Assembly: GCA_003725745.1 (NCBI GenBank) | Contig: RHDP01000001.1 | Location: forward strand, 1,829,501-1,893,500 | Direction: 5' to 3' | Length of the DNA stretch: 64,000 nt | Source: Streptomyces sp. I6 | GTDB taxonomy: Bacteria > Actinomycetota > Actinomycetes > Streptomycetales > Streptomycetaceae | Shown here: in pieces, positions 18,545-27,159 of the stretch | Layout of the letters: each line of letters starts with the position of its first letter | Numbering within the stretch: the first letter of the stretch is position 1 | Translations under genes and position numbers: made by a program | The notes under the pieces: generated by a model | The model's input: only the letters and a program-made list of their open reading frames with translations | The model's database searches: none | Told to the model about the DNA's origin: nothing

Positions 18545-19900
18545 TCAGTTCAGGGCCAGGACTTCCCGGGCGGCCCGTTCCCCGGAGCGCACCGCGCCCT
18601 CCATCAGCCCGTGCATCTGCGTCGCGGTCTCCGAGCCGGCCCAGTGGATCCGGCCGACCGGCTCGCGCAGGGCGCTGCCGTAGCTCGTCAGGGCCCCCGG
18701 CGGGAAATGGCCGATCATCCCGCCCGCCGACCAGGCCTCCGCGGACCAGTCGGTCTCCAGGTATCCGAGGGGGTGCAGGGCCTCCGGGCCGAACCGTTCC
18801 GCGAGGGCGCGCAACCACACGTCCCGGCGCTCCTTGGGCTCCAGCCGGCCGAGCCGTACCGCCCCGGGCCCGAAGGCGTAGCTGCTCAGCACGCCCGGTC
18901 TTCCCCCGGGCGGGGTCTGGTCGATGGTGACCGGGACGGCCGACCCGGGGGCGAGTGACTGCCCGGAAAGCCGCCGGCCGCGCCAGAACGGTTCGGGGTA
19001 GGAGGTGTGGACGCGGATGATCTGGCCCGGCGTCATCCGCTGCCGCAGGTGGAGGGCGGCGGTCGGCGGCACCGGTTCGAACCGGATGCGCCCGGTCAGG
19101 GCCGGCGGCACCGCCACGATCACCCGGCGAGCCCGTACGCTCAGCGCGTCCGTGCACACCTCGGCGTCGTTGCCGTTCTGGACGATGCGCCGGACCGGAC
19201 TGGCCAGGCGTACGGCGTCGCCGAGCTCCTCGGCCATGCGCCGGGCCAGCTCCGGGGCCCCGCCGTCCAGGAGGTGGGTCTCGGTCCTGCCGCTGTCGGT
19301 GTAGTAGTCGAACCCGCCGCCGCCCCGGGCCAGGACCAGCGCGCCCAGCAGCGAGACCTCGGCCGGGTCGGTGCAGAAGAGCAGGCTCATCGTCGCCTTC
19401 AGCACGGTGTACGCCGTACCGGAGGGCACGTTGAGCGGATCGGCGAGCCACTGACCGAGCGTGCGGGCGTCGAGCGCCCGCGCGTTCCGGGCCAGCCAGG
19501 GGGCGTCCGCGGGCAGCCGCCGGGCCATCGCGTTCAGCCGCATGAAGGCCGTCCCCAGGGAGGCGAGCGCTGCCGGACCGACCCTGGGGACGGTCCCCCG
19601 GTAGCGGTGGTCGGCACCGTCGAGGCACAGGACGTGGTCGCCGTCGTCGTACTGCGGATACGCCTGGAGCCCGTACTCCCGGGCGAGCCGGAACATCCTC
19701 GCCTGGCCGTCCCCGAGCCAGGTGCCGCCCGCGGAGACGACGGTGCCGTCGGGCAGCTCCCGGTTCCACACCCGCCCGCCCACGCGGTCCCGGGCCTCGA
19801 GCACGATCACCTCCCGGCCCGCCCGCGCCAGGTTGCGCGCGGCCGCCAGACCCGCGAATCCGGCACCGACCACACACACGTCCGCCGTCGTCTGCTCCAT
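18545..19900 (-). CDS. Flavin monoamine oxidase family protein
   Basis: A 451-residue FAD-dependent amine oxidase. The dinucleotide-binding VVGAGFAGLAAARNLARAG lies at the N-terminus, followed by LEARDRVGGRVW. The C-terminal FAD segment IHWAGSETATQMHGLMEGAVRSGERAA places this in the monoamine oxidase/polyamine oxidase group. It would oxidise an amine to an imine with release of H2O2. No signal peptide. The frame extends upstream, but the ATG at 19900 has GGAGGTG just before it and starts at the FAD fold. No operon partner; substrate unknown. Confidence 0.9.
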   Translation of the reverse strand: MEQTTADVCVVGAGFAGLAAARNLARAGREVIVLEARDRVGGRVWNRELPDGTVVSAGGTWLGDGQARMFRLAREYGLQAYPQYDDGDHVLCLDGADHRYRGTVPRVGPAALASLGTAFMRLNAMARRLPADAPWLARNARALDARTLGQWLADPLNVPSGTAYTVLKATMSLLFCTDPAEVSLLGALVLARGGGGFDYYTDSGRTETHLLDGGAPELARRMAEELGDAVRLASPVRRIVQNGNDAEVCTDALSVRARRVIVAVPPALTGRIRFEPVPPTAALHLRQRMTPGQIIRVHTSYPEPFWRGRRLSGQSLAPGSAVPVTIDQTPPGGRPGVLSSYAFGPGAVRLGRLEPKERRDVWLRALAERFGPEALHPLGYLETDWSAEAWSAGGMIGHFPPGALTSYGSALREPVGRIHWAGSETATQMHGLMEGAVRSGERAAREVLALN

Positions 19901-20372
19901 GGGGCACCTCCACGGTGCAGCCTCGCCCGGTGGGCGCCACGGCGCTCGGTGGGTGAACCACCCGTGGAGCGGTTGGGGCCGTACGGGCGACCGGCGGCCC
20001 CGCCCGTCGCGGAGGGGCACGGTCCGGGCCCCGGCCCGTTCGGGTGCCCCGGCCCGGTGGGATGCCCCAGCCCGACCCGACCCGGCCCGGCCTGGCCTGG
20101 CCCCGAACGGTCCGCATCGGGCGGGACGTTAGCTGTGCCACGTTTCCGCCGCTTCTTGAACGACCGCTCCCAGGCCGTCGTTGACCCCGGTAACCGGTGC
20201 CCCTTCCAGACCGGTGAGTGAGCGAGGTCCGTACATGCCCAGGTCCCTTCCGCACCGCACCCGGCTCCGCCCCGCGCCCGCAGTACGCCGCCCGGCGCAC
20301 CGTTCGGCGCGTCCAGCGCGCTCGGCGGAGCAGGCCGCCCGCCCGCGACTCCCCCGCTGAGCGGCCGCGCCC
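19901..20372. other. Divergent intergenic region
   Basis: No gene seen between the amine oxidase and the second zinc-ribbon protein. It has C/G-rich direct repeats (GGCCCGGCCTGGCCTGG near 20080-20103) and a relatively A/T-rich spot near 20128-20200 that may hold promoters. Confidence 0.4.
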
Positions 20373-21458
20373 ATGGACTACTGCGCGCCCTGCCACCGCC
20401 CCCTCAACGGCGCGGTGACGTGCCCCGAATGCGGTGCGTACGACTCGGCGATGGCGACCACGGCCGGGATTCCGGTGGCCGATTCCGCCATGCCGGCCAC
20501 CGGCCCGAAGGAGGAGACCGCATCCGGCGGATCCGCGGACTCCCTCCCGGACCCCGCAGCCGCCACGGTTCGGATGTCCCGGGTACCCACTCCCCCAGCG
20601 GCCCCTGCCCCTGCCCCTGCCCCCGCCCCCGCCCCTGCCCGAACGACCCGGACGCCCCGGACGGGCGACGCACCCGCTCATGCCGTCCCGGCCCCAGCCG
20701 GTGCGCCCCACGCCCCCACTCCCGTGGACCCGTCCGAGGCCCCCACTCCCGTCGCCCCGTTCCCGGCTCTCACCCCAGGAGACCCGGGCCCAGCCCACAC
20801 GATCCACGTCGCCGCCCGAGAAGGCCTGGCGCAGCGCGCCCGGGCGCGGCGGTGGAAGACCTACGGCGTCCGGGCCGCCGCCGCGGCCGCCTTCGCCGTA
20901 CTCGGCGGCGTGGGTACGTCCTCCCTGCTCGCCGACGGCTCCGCCGGCCTTCCGCAGGCCACGCTGAGCCCGGAGCCCGCGTCCTCCGGCGAGCCCCGGG
21001 AGGACACCGCACCGCCGGGGGCCTCCCGTTCGCCGGAACGTCCGGCCACGCACCCCGCCAGGGGAGCCGCCCGAGACCGGGACGGCGGTCTGCCCGCGGG
21101 CCCTCGCGCCACCTCCACTCCTCCCACTCCTCCCGCTCCCCCGCTGCCCCGCTCCCGCGCCTCCCCGGCCACCCGCGCCCCGGAGCCCGTCCCCGGCACC
21201 GCGTCGCCGCCCGTGACCGCCGAGCCGAGCACACGCCCCTCCACCGGCGGCCGTCCGGGGCCGTCGCCCACACCGACGGCTCCCACCTCGCCGAGCCCCA
21301 GCGGCAGTCCGGTCCCGTCACCCACGGGCAGTCCCACCGGCAGTCCCACGCCCAGCGGCACGGAGCCGCCGGGGGCCAAGGCCCTGGGAGTACGGCTGGC
21401 GCTCCCGGCGGGCTTGCGCCCGGGCTCCGCCGGTGGGTCCGCGCTCACCGAGAGATGA
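20373..21458 (+). CDS. Zinc-ribbon membrane protein, SCO2400-like paralog
   Basis: A 361-residue paralog of the product at 4857-5591. It shares the N-terminal ribbon MDYCAPCHRPLNGAVTCPEC (Cys pairs 4/7 and 17/20), a long Pro/Ala linker that includes (AP)n from about 70, a basic patch ARARRWK, a membrane helix (AAAAAAFAVLGGVGTSSLL, about 171-190), then a Pro/Ser/Thr-rich outer region with GSPxPSPTGSPTGS repeats. Only the ribbon, the basic patch plus helix and the disordered tail are conserved between the two copies, so those parts probably carry the function. The family function is unknown. The start has no strong ribosome site. Confidence 0.7.
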   Translation: MDYCAPCHRPLNGAVTCPECGAYDSAMATTAGIPVADSAMPATGPKEETASGGSADSLPDPAAATVRMSRVPTPPAAPAPAPAPAPAPARTTRTPRTGDAPAHAVPAPAGAPHAPTPVDPSEAPTPVAPFPALTPGDPGPAHTIHVAAREGLAQRARARRWKTYGVRAAAAAAFAVLGGVGTSSLLADGSAGLPQATLSPEPASSGEPREDTAPPGASRSPERPATHPARGAARDRDGGLPAGPRATSTPPTPPAPPLPRSRASPATRAPEPVPGTASPPVTAEPSTRPSTGGRPGPSPTPTAPTSPSPSGSPVPSPTGSPTGSPTPSGTEPPGAKALGVRLALPAGLRPGSAGGSALTER

Positions 21459-21841
21459 CCGGCCGGGACATGACCCGCCGGGAACGGGCAGGCGAAGGCG
21501 GGCAGGCCGAGAGCGGGCAGACGGAGAGCCGGCAGACCGAGAGGAGGCAGACCGGTACATGACCGGCCGGCAGCCGCGTCGCCCTGTGCACCGGCGGCGT
21601 GACGAACGGCTGCCGTCCCTCGTGCGCCGGGCGCACGTCGCCCCTCGCCCGCCCGTCCCAGAGCCTCCTCGCCCGCCCGTCCCGGGGCCTCCACGCCCGC
21701 CCCCGTCCCCGGGCCTCCACGCCCGGCCGGACCCGTGCCACCCTTCGAGATCAGCCCGGAGTACGGGGCGCGACCGGCTGCGTACGACGCGGGACCCGCG
21801 GCGTGCACGGCCGGATCCGTGGCGGCGAAGGGCCGTGGCGC
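21459..21841. repeat. Intergenic with GGCAGACCGAGAG-like repeats
   Basis: Region between convergent genes. Degenerate 10-12-base units such as GGCAGAC(C/G)GAGAG occur about five times at 21495-21560. A second set of CCCGCCCGTCCC(G)G units occurs at 21645-21730. No gene seen. Confidence 0.5.
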
Positions 21842-22597
21842 TCAGCCGGCGGCCGGAGGTCTGTCGACGTAAGGGAGGGGCGGTTCCGGGATCCTGTCGA
21901 CCGCGGCGGCATCGAGCGCGAGGGCGGCCGAGGTGGTCCCCAGGGTGCCGTGCGGGTGCCAGGTGCCGGTGACCCGCACCCAGGTGTCGGCGGGCGGCGC
22001 CGTCGCGCCGTGCACGGTGACGGCCAGCGACTGCGCGTCGGCCGCACAGCAGGAGATCAGGAGACGGGTCACTTCCCAGGCCCCGTCCTCGCCCGGTGTG
22101 ACGAACCCCTGCACGACGACGGTGCGGCCCTTCAGACTCTGCTGCTCCTCCTGCTGCACCCGGGCGATGAACTCGGTCAGGGAGAGCGGGACGGCTCCGC
22201 GGGCCGGGAGCGTCTCGAAGCTCTCGTACTCCGCGACGAGCTGCGGACTGTCCCGTGCGGCGGTGTAGGAACCCAGCGCCGGCGGGGCGTTGAGGAGCAG
22301 GACGAGCGCGGGTGGGAGCAGAAGCCAGGCGACGCGCGGTCCGCGGGTGTGGTCGTGCCCGTGGACCGGTGCCGGGTCGCGGTGACGGGCGTCGCTCCCC
22401 TGACGACGTGCCGGGAAGGGCAGTCCGTCCCGCCAGGCGCCGAGCACGCCCAGGGCGCACAGCACGATCCCGGACGCGGCGAGGTAGGGCTGCAGTCCTT
22501 GCTTCACATAGCGCAGGCCGATGTCGCCGAAGAGGGACACGCGGAGGACCCCTGCTCCGACGACGATGAGCAGCACGGCCTGGAACGGGCGTCTCAC
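21842..22597 (-). CDS. TIGR03943-like permease subunit
   Basis: A 251-residue protein with membrane helices at about 5-20, 35-52 and 78-95, and a soluble C-terminal half containing a paired-Cys motif (LLISCCAADAQSLAVTV, about residue 177). It matches the TIGR03943/DUF1980 family, which is almost always encoded next to a DUF318-type permease, as here. The GTG start overlaps the stop of the upstream permease by four bases (GTGA), so the two are translationally coupled. The substrate is not established; the vicinal Cys pair and the adjacent zinc-type ribosomal gene make a metal plausible (inference). Confidence 0.82.
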   Translation of the reverse strand: MRRPFQAVLLIVVGAGVLRVSLFGDIGLRYVKQGLQPYLAASGIVLCALGVLGAWRDGLPFPARRQGSDARHRDPAPVHGHDHTRGPRVAWLLLPPALVLLLNAPPALGSYTAARDSPQLVAEYESFETLPARGAVPLSLTEFIARVQQEEQQSLKGRTVVVQGFVTPGEDGAWEVTRLLISCCAADAQSLAVTVHGATAPPADTWVRVTGTWHPHGTLGTTSAALALDAAAVDRIPEPPLPYVDRPPAAG

Positions 22598-23670
22598 AGC
22601 AGCCACCAGCCGGCTAGGGAGCTGGCGGCGACGGCGACGACCGCCGTCGCCGCGGAGAAGCGCAGGGCGAACGCCCGGCCGAAGGTGCCTGCCTGCAGGG
22701 CGATCAGTTTCACGTCGACCATGGGGCCGACCACCATGAAGGCCAGCCGTGCCGTGGGCGAGAAGCCGGTGAGCGAGGCGGCGACGAAGGCGTCGGCCTC
22801 CGAGCAGACGGCGAGGACGATCGCGAGTCCGGCGAGGAACAGCACCGACAGCCAGGGGGATCCGGAGAAGGTGTCCAGCACCGGCCTCGGCACGGCGACG
22901 TTGAACGTCGCCGCGGCCATGGCACCGAGCACGAGGAACCCGCCGGCGTGCAGGAAGTCGTGCTGGAAGCCCAGCCGGAACTCCTCCCACCGGCTGTGGC
23001 CGTGCCGGTGGCCGGTGTGGCGGGACGGCATACGCAGCCACTCCGCGCGCCCGAACCTCAGCCACAGCCAGCCCATCGCCGCCGAGACGGCGAGTGACGC
23101 GACGAGCCGGGCAGCGACCATCTCCGGGCTGCCGGGGAAGGCGACGGCGGTCGAGGCCAGCACGATGGGGTTGACGGCGGGCGCGGACAGCAGGAACGCG
23201 AAGGCGGCGGCCGGTGTCACACCCCGCCGGATCAGGCTCCCCGCCACGGGCACCGAAGCGCACTCACAGCCCGGCAGCACGACCCCGGCCGCGCTGGCCA
23301 CCGGCACCGCGAGGGCGGGTCTGCGCGGCAGCGCCCTGCTGAACACACGCTCCGGTACGAAGGCGTTGACCGCACCGGAGACCAGCGTGCCCAGGATCAG
23401 GAACGGCAGGGCCTGCAACGTGACAGCCACGCAGATCGTCTGCCACGCACGGAAGCCGGGGTGGGTCAGCCACTGGGCCGCTCCCGCCGCCCAGGCGAGC
23501 CCGGCCACCGCCAGCACCGAGGCGGCGCCCGCGGCGAGGACGGGCCCGTGGCGGGGCCTCGCGGGTCCGCGGCCGTTCCCGGCTGCGTTCCCGGACGTGT
23601 CCCCGGCTGCTTTCCCGCCCGCGGGGACGCGTTCAGCTGGTCCTGCACCAACCCCCTGGTTCGTTCGCAT
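22594..23670 (-). CDS. DUF318/YraQ-family permease
   Basis: A 358-residue membrane protein with about eight helices. The family signature VVLPGCECASVPVAGSLIRR lies near residue 150, followed by FLLSAPAVNPIV, and a second half-repeat reads LFLAGLAIVLAVCSEADAFVAASL. ArsP, an organoarsenical exporter, is in the same superfamily, but this subfamily has no proven substrate. A His-rich loop (RHTGHRHGHSRWEE, about 233-246) between the halves could bind metal. The first ~40 residues are hydrophilic and variable, and no clear ribosome site precedes the ATG, so the true start may be internal. Coupled to the downstream TIGR03943 gene. Confidence 0.82.
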   Translation of the reverse strand: MRTNQGVGAGPAERVPAGGKAAGDTSGNAAGNGRGPARPRHGPVLAAGAASVLAVAGLAWAAGAAQWLTHPGFRAWQTICVAVTLQALPFLILGTLVSGAVNAFVPERVFSRALPRRPALAVPVASAAGVVLPGCECASVPVAGSLIRRGVTPAAAFAFLLSAPAVNPIVLASTAVAFPGSPEMVAARLVASLAVSAAMGWLWLRFGRAEWLRMPSRHTGHRHGHSRWEEFRLGFQHDFLHAGGFLVLGAMAAATFNVAVPRPVLDTFSGSPWLSVLFLAGLAIVLAVCSEADAFVAASLTGFSPTARLAFMVVGPMVDVKLIALQAGTFGRAFALRFSAATAVVAVAASSLAGWWLL

Positions 23671-24012
23671 GGGCTTCGGCTCGTCCGGGAGGCATCACGA
23701 TAGCGGTGGGACGGCCTCCGCCCTGGGGCCGGCCGGCGCTCCCCGCTGCCCGCTGCCCGCAACCGGCCGCCCGGGTGACCCGACAGAGGATTCCGGCCGG
23801 GTCGGGCGGTGCCGTGGCTGCGACCACCGCCCGACCCGGAGCATGCACCCGCACGGTACGCGATCAGCGCGTTTCCGGGACGGTACGTATCCGGGACCGT
23901 GCGCATCCGGGACCAGTCGCTTGCGGAGGCCCGTGCGTCCGAGGCCGTACCGTCCGGACGGCTGATCGGGTGGTTGTTCAGCTGTTGTTCAGGTGGTTGT
24001 TCGGGCGCACCG
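23671..24012. other. Gap between rpmF-type gene and permease
   Basis: No gene recognised. GTTGTTCAG-like 9-11-base units occur three times at 23970-24002, and ATCCGGGACC appears twice at 23888-23914. No second copy of the palindromic operator found upstream of the L32 gene was seen here. Confidence 0.45.
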
Positions 24013-24183
24013 TCAGCCCTTGGGGCGCAGCAGCCCTCGCTCGTACGCCTTGACCAGCCGCTGCGGCACCAGATAGGTCACTCCGTTCAGCGTGACCGGT
24101 ACGAGTTGCGACGTGGCGGCCTTCCACTGGGCGCGGCGGTGGCGGGTGTTGCTGCGGGACATCTTCCGCTTGGGAACGGCCAT
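24013..24183 (-). CDS. rpmF: 50S ribosomal protein L32, cysteine-free form
   Basis: A 56-residue L32: [20 protein letters not shown] at the start, then [26 protein letters not shown]. Normal zinc-binding (C+) L32 has cysteines forming a zinc ribbon; this protein has none. Such C-minus paralogs replace the zinc form under zinc starvation and are repressed by Zur in actinobacteria (established for the class). The ATG at 24183 is chosen over the longer frame because it starts the conserved MAVPKRK and has GGAGAGGG upstream. The promoter carries a perfect dyad; see the operator entry. Confidence 0.93.
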   Translation of the reverse strand: MAVPKRKMSRSNTRHRRAQWKAATSQLVPVTLNGVTYLVPQRLVKAYERGLLRPKG

Positions 24184-24217
24184 GGGATCGGGCCCTCTCC
24201 GGACGACGATGCGAACT

Positions 24218-24260
24218 CTGACGCAGACTATATGGAAATGGATCCCATTTCCAAACTTCT
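24218..24260 (-). promoter_or_regulatory. Palindrome-controlled promoter of L32 gene
   Basis: A perfect inverted repeat at 24233-24253 has 9-base arms TGGAAATGG/CCATTTCCA around a 3-base centre. On the minus strand a TTGGAA -35 overlaps its upstream arm and a TATAGT -10 follows immediately, 16 bases apart, so a bound protein would block polymerase. The half-sites resemble the TGAAAAT/ATTTTCA of actinobacterial Zur boxes, but the spacing differs. Zur control is the leading inference. Confidence 0.7.
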
Positions 24261-24386
24261 TCACCCGGAGCCGACGGAGGGCGGTGGTCGGCGGAGTGAG
24301 GGATACGGCCGCGGCGAGCCCTGCGGGGCGGCTGCGTCTGCTCCCCCGGGCCGGGGCCTTTGCGGCAACGCTTCAGACGTGTCCGG

Positions 24387-24590
24387 GCGGCGCCGCCGGC
24401 GCAGTGCCTCCTCCGTACCGGCGGTGAGTTCGTCGAACCACGGGCTCAGCAGCGCGGCATACCAGGCTATCCGGTCAGGTTCGGGCGGTACCGCGGCTTC
24501 GTCGCGGTGGGGGACCCGGAGGTTGACCGCGAGGGGGCGGGCGGTGGCCTTCCGCAGCTCGCCCAGGAGCCATGGGACGGCTGCGGGAGC
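24387..24590 (-). pseudogene. Nitronate monooxygenase-like remnant
   Basis: About 65 residues (VPWLLGELRKATARPLAVNL, then VPPEPDRIAWYAALL) resemble the N-terminal FMN-domain segment of nitronate monooxygenase, where a helix is followed by a beta strand with the pattern RPFGVNLFVP. Neither the beginning nor the rest of the roughly 330-residue enzyme is present. Flanking sequence in the frame is Arg/Pro-rich noise. A decayed fragment; moderate to low certainty. Confidence 0.4.
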
Positions 24591-24639
24591 CATCGGGACC
24601 GGACGTCCCCGCCGACCGGCCGAACCGTCGACCGTCCAC

Positions 24640-24770
24640 GCTCGGTCACCGGCCACGGCCCGGGTCGGTCACCGGCCACGGCCTCACCGCGGTCGCCCGG
24701 TTCCCGCCGTCCGGTACCGCCGCCGTCCGGTACCGCCGCCGTCCGGTACCGCCGCCGCAGGATATCCGCC
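24640..24770. repeat. Two short tandem repeats
   Basis: A 16-base unit (CGTCCGGTACCGCCGC) is repeated three times at about 24708-24756. Just before it, TCGGTCACCGGCCACGGCC is present twice at about 24643-24681. Confidence 0.65.
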
Positions 24771-24941
24771 GAAGGAGCCCACGACGGCGGGCCCGCTGCG
24801 GGCACCCATGGCGGGGGAGCGCGGCAGTCCCGGTGCCGAGGGTGGCGCCCACACCGAGCAGCGTGAGCCCGAAGCACGGCGGCCGGACCGGACGGCCCGC
24901 GCCGCCGCGCCCCGGCCGCCGGACGGCCGCGCGGCGGGGGA

Positions 24942-26849
24942 TCAGGCCTCGCGGGAACCCTCGTACATCGCCTCGATGACCCCGGCGTACTCACGCTCCA
25001 CGACCGGCCGCTTCACCTTGAGGCTCGGGGTGAGTTCACCGTGCTCGACGTCGAGGTCGCGCGGCAGCACGGAGAACTTCTTGATGGTCTGCCACCGTTG
25101 CAGGTCGCCGTTGACCCGCTGGACGAAGCCGCCGATCAGTTCGTGGACCTGCGGCGAGGAGACGACCTCGGCGTAGTCGAGGCCGTCGAGGCCGTGGGAC
25201 GCCGCCCAGGGCATGATCGCGGTCTGGTCCAGGGTGATCAGCGCGGAGCAGAAGTTGCGACCGTCGCCGATGACCATGATGTTGCCGACGAACGGGCAGA
25301 TCGCTTTGAAACGGCCCTCGATCTCGGTGGGTGCCACGTACTTGCCGCCCGAGGTCTTGAACAGGTCCTTCTTGCGGTCGGTGATCCGGACGAAGCCGTC
25401 CGCGTCCACCTCGCCGATGTCGCCGGTGTGCAGCCAGCCGTCGTTCTCCAGCACCTCCGCGGTCTTCTCGGGGAGGTTGTGGTAGCCGCGCATGTTGCCG
25501 GGGCCACGCAGCAGGATCTCGCCGTCCTCGGCGACGCGGACCTCGGTGCCGGGCAGCGGTGTGCCGACCGTGCCGATCCGGTTGTCGCCGGCGGGGTTGA
25601 CCACGCAGCCCGAGCTGGTCTCGGTGAGACCGTAGCCCTCGAGGATGCGCACGCCGGCGCCGGCGAAGAAGTAACCGATGTCGGGGGCGAGCGCGGCACC
25701 GCCCGAAACGCTGAAGCGCAGACTGCCTCCGAAGGCCGCGCGGATCTTGCCGTACACCAGCCGGTCGGCGATGGCGTGCCGTACGGCGAGCGGCAGGGGC
25801 ACCCGGCGCCTCCCGGTGGCCGCCATGCTCTCCTGCCCGGCCCTGGCGTATTGCCGGGCGACCTTCGCGGCCCACAGGAAGATCTTGTACTTGGCGCCGC
25901 CCTCGGCTCTCGCCCTTCCCGCGATGCCGTTGTAGACCTTCTCGAAGATCCGCGGGGCGGACGCCATCAGTGTCGGCCGCACGGCGGGCAGGTTGGTGAT
26001 GATGCGGTCGATCCGGCCGTCCACCGCCAGCACATGGCCTGTCTGTATCTGACCGGAGATCAGAGCCTTGCCGAAGACATGGGACAGCGGCAGCCACAGG
26101 TACTGCACGTCGTCGGAGCGGAGCAGCCCACGGGCCTCCTGCGCCACGGCCTGGTACGACCAGCAGTCGTGCACCAGGCGCACGCCCTTCGGCCGGCCGG
26201 TCGTGCCGGAGGTGTAGATCAGGGTGGCGAGTTGCTCCGGCTCGATCGCCTGGATCGTCTTCTCGACCGCGTCCGGGTGCTCCTCCAGGTACACCGTGCC
26301 GCGCTTCTCCAGCTCGGCGAGGGACAGCACCTCCAGGCCCTCGAGACCCTCCGGCCGGGGGGCGGCATCCTCCGCGTCGAAGAGGATGGCGTGGCCCAGC
26401 CCGGGCAGCCGGTCGAGCCGGCCGGCCACCTTGGCCAACTGGGCGGCGTTCTCGGCGAAGACGGCCCGGCTGCCGGAGTCGGAGAGGATGTACACCGTCT
26501 CGTCCGCATTGGTGCTCGGATAGACGGCGGTGGCCGCCGCACCCGCGCACATGGCGCCCAGATCGGCCAGGATCCACTCCACCCGGGTGGAGGAGGAGAT
26601 CGCCACCCGCTCCTCGGGCCGCAGCCCGAGGGCGATCAGGCCGGCCGCGATCGCCCTGACGCGCTCCGCGGTCTGCGCCCAGGTCAGCGAACGCCACTGC
26701 TCGGCACCGGAAGCGCCGCCGCCGGCCCCGCCGTCGATCGGCACGGGATAGCGGTAGGCCTCCCCGTCGGGTGTCGCCGCGACTCTGGAGAGGAACAGAT
26801 GCGCCACGGAGACCGGGCGGCTTTCGAGAAGGGACTGGGCGGAACTCAC
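24942..26849 (-). CDS. fadD: Long-chain fatty acid-CoA ligase (FadD15-like)
   Basis: A 635-residue AMP-forming long-chain acyl-CoA synthetase. Motifs in order: YTSGTTGRPKG (about 194-204), LPLSHVFGKAL, EGYGLTETSSG (about 390), GWLHTGDIGEVD (about 450) and DRKKDLFKTSGGKYVAP (about 468). It converts fatty acids to acyl-CoA for beta-oxidation or lipid synthesis, at the membrane face. The frame can start at TTG 26879, but GTG at 26849 has GGAGG six bases upstream and begins VSSAQSLLESRPVSVAHLF, so it is preferred. Monocistronic. The upstream 60 bases hold an imperfect TTGG/CCAA dyad that might be an operator. Confidence 0.92.
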   Translation of the reverse strand: MSSAQSLLESRPVSVAHLFLSRVAATPDGEAYRYPVPIDGGAGGGASGAEQWRSLTWAQTAERVRAIAAGLIALGLRPEERVAISSSTRVEWILADLGAMCAGAAATAVYPSTNADETVYILSDSGSRAVFAENAAQLAKVAGRLDRLPGLGHAILFDAEDAAPRPEGLEGLEVLSLAELEKRGTVYLEEHPDAVEKTIQAIEPEQLATLIYTSGTTGRPKGVRLVHDCWSYQAVAQEARGLLRSDDVQYLWLPLSHVFGKALISGQIQTGHVLAVDGRIDRIITNLPAVRPTLMASAPRIFEKVYNGIAGRARAEGGAKYKIFLWAAKVARQYARAGQESMAATGRRRVPLPLAVRHAIADRLVYGKIRAAFGGSLRFSVSGGAALAPDIGYFFAGAGVRILEGYGLTETSSGCVVNPAGDNRIGTVGTPLPGTEVRVAEDGEILLRGPGNMRGYHNLPEKTAEVLENDGWLHTGDIGEVDADGFVRITDRKKDLFKTSGGKYVAPTEIEGRFKAICPFVGNIMVIGDGRNFCSALITLDQTAIMPWAASHGLDGLDYAEVVSSPQVHELIGGFVQRVNGDLQRWQTIKKFSVLPRDLDVEHGELTPSLKVKRPVVEREYAGVIEAMYEGSREA

Positions 26850-27159
26850 ATCGACCTCCGGGCCCGGGGGCACGCTCAATGTCTTGTTAACCGGCAGGTA
26901 ACTCGCAAGCGATTGGTCGAGACTAGAGCCAAGCCCGCCGACGCGTAAGGGGGGAAAACGCCGGACAAACCCACCCGATGGGTCTTTAGCGGGCGGTTCG
27001 CGAGTGTTCGACCGGTTCTGGTGTCACCTGACGGCTCGGGCATGCGCAGTCCAGCGGACGGTGGTCAGCCGGGACGGCGGGGTGAGAGAACACAAGCCGT
27101 ACCCGAGCACTTGCCGGCCGGGCACGGTCGTCGATCCGGCCGGTTGCTCGAAGCTCACC

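Noticed and set aside
18498-21053. 851-codon open frame on the minus strand
   Set aside because: Shadow of the amine oxidase in another frame, extended through a GC-rich gap; no recognisable protein.
24642-24941. Small secreted protein on the plus strand in the gap before fadD
   Set aside because: The frame consists of the 16-base and 19-base tandem repeats; no signal peptide or ribosome site.
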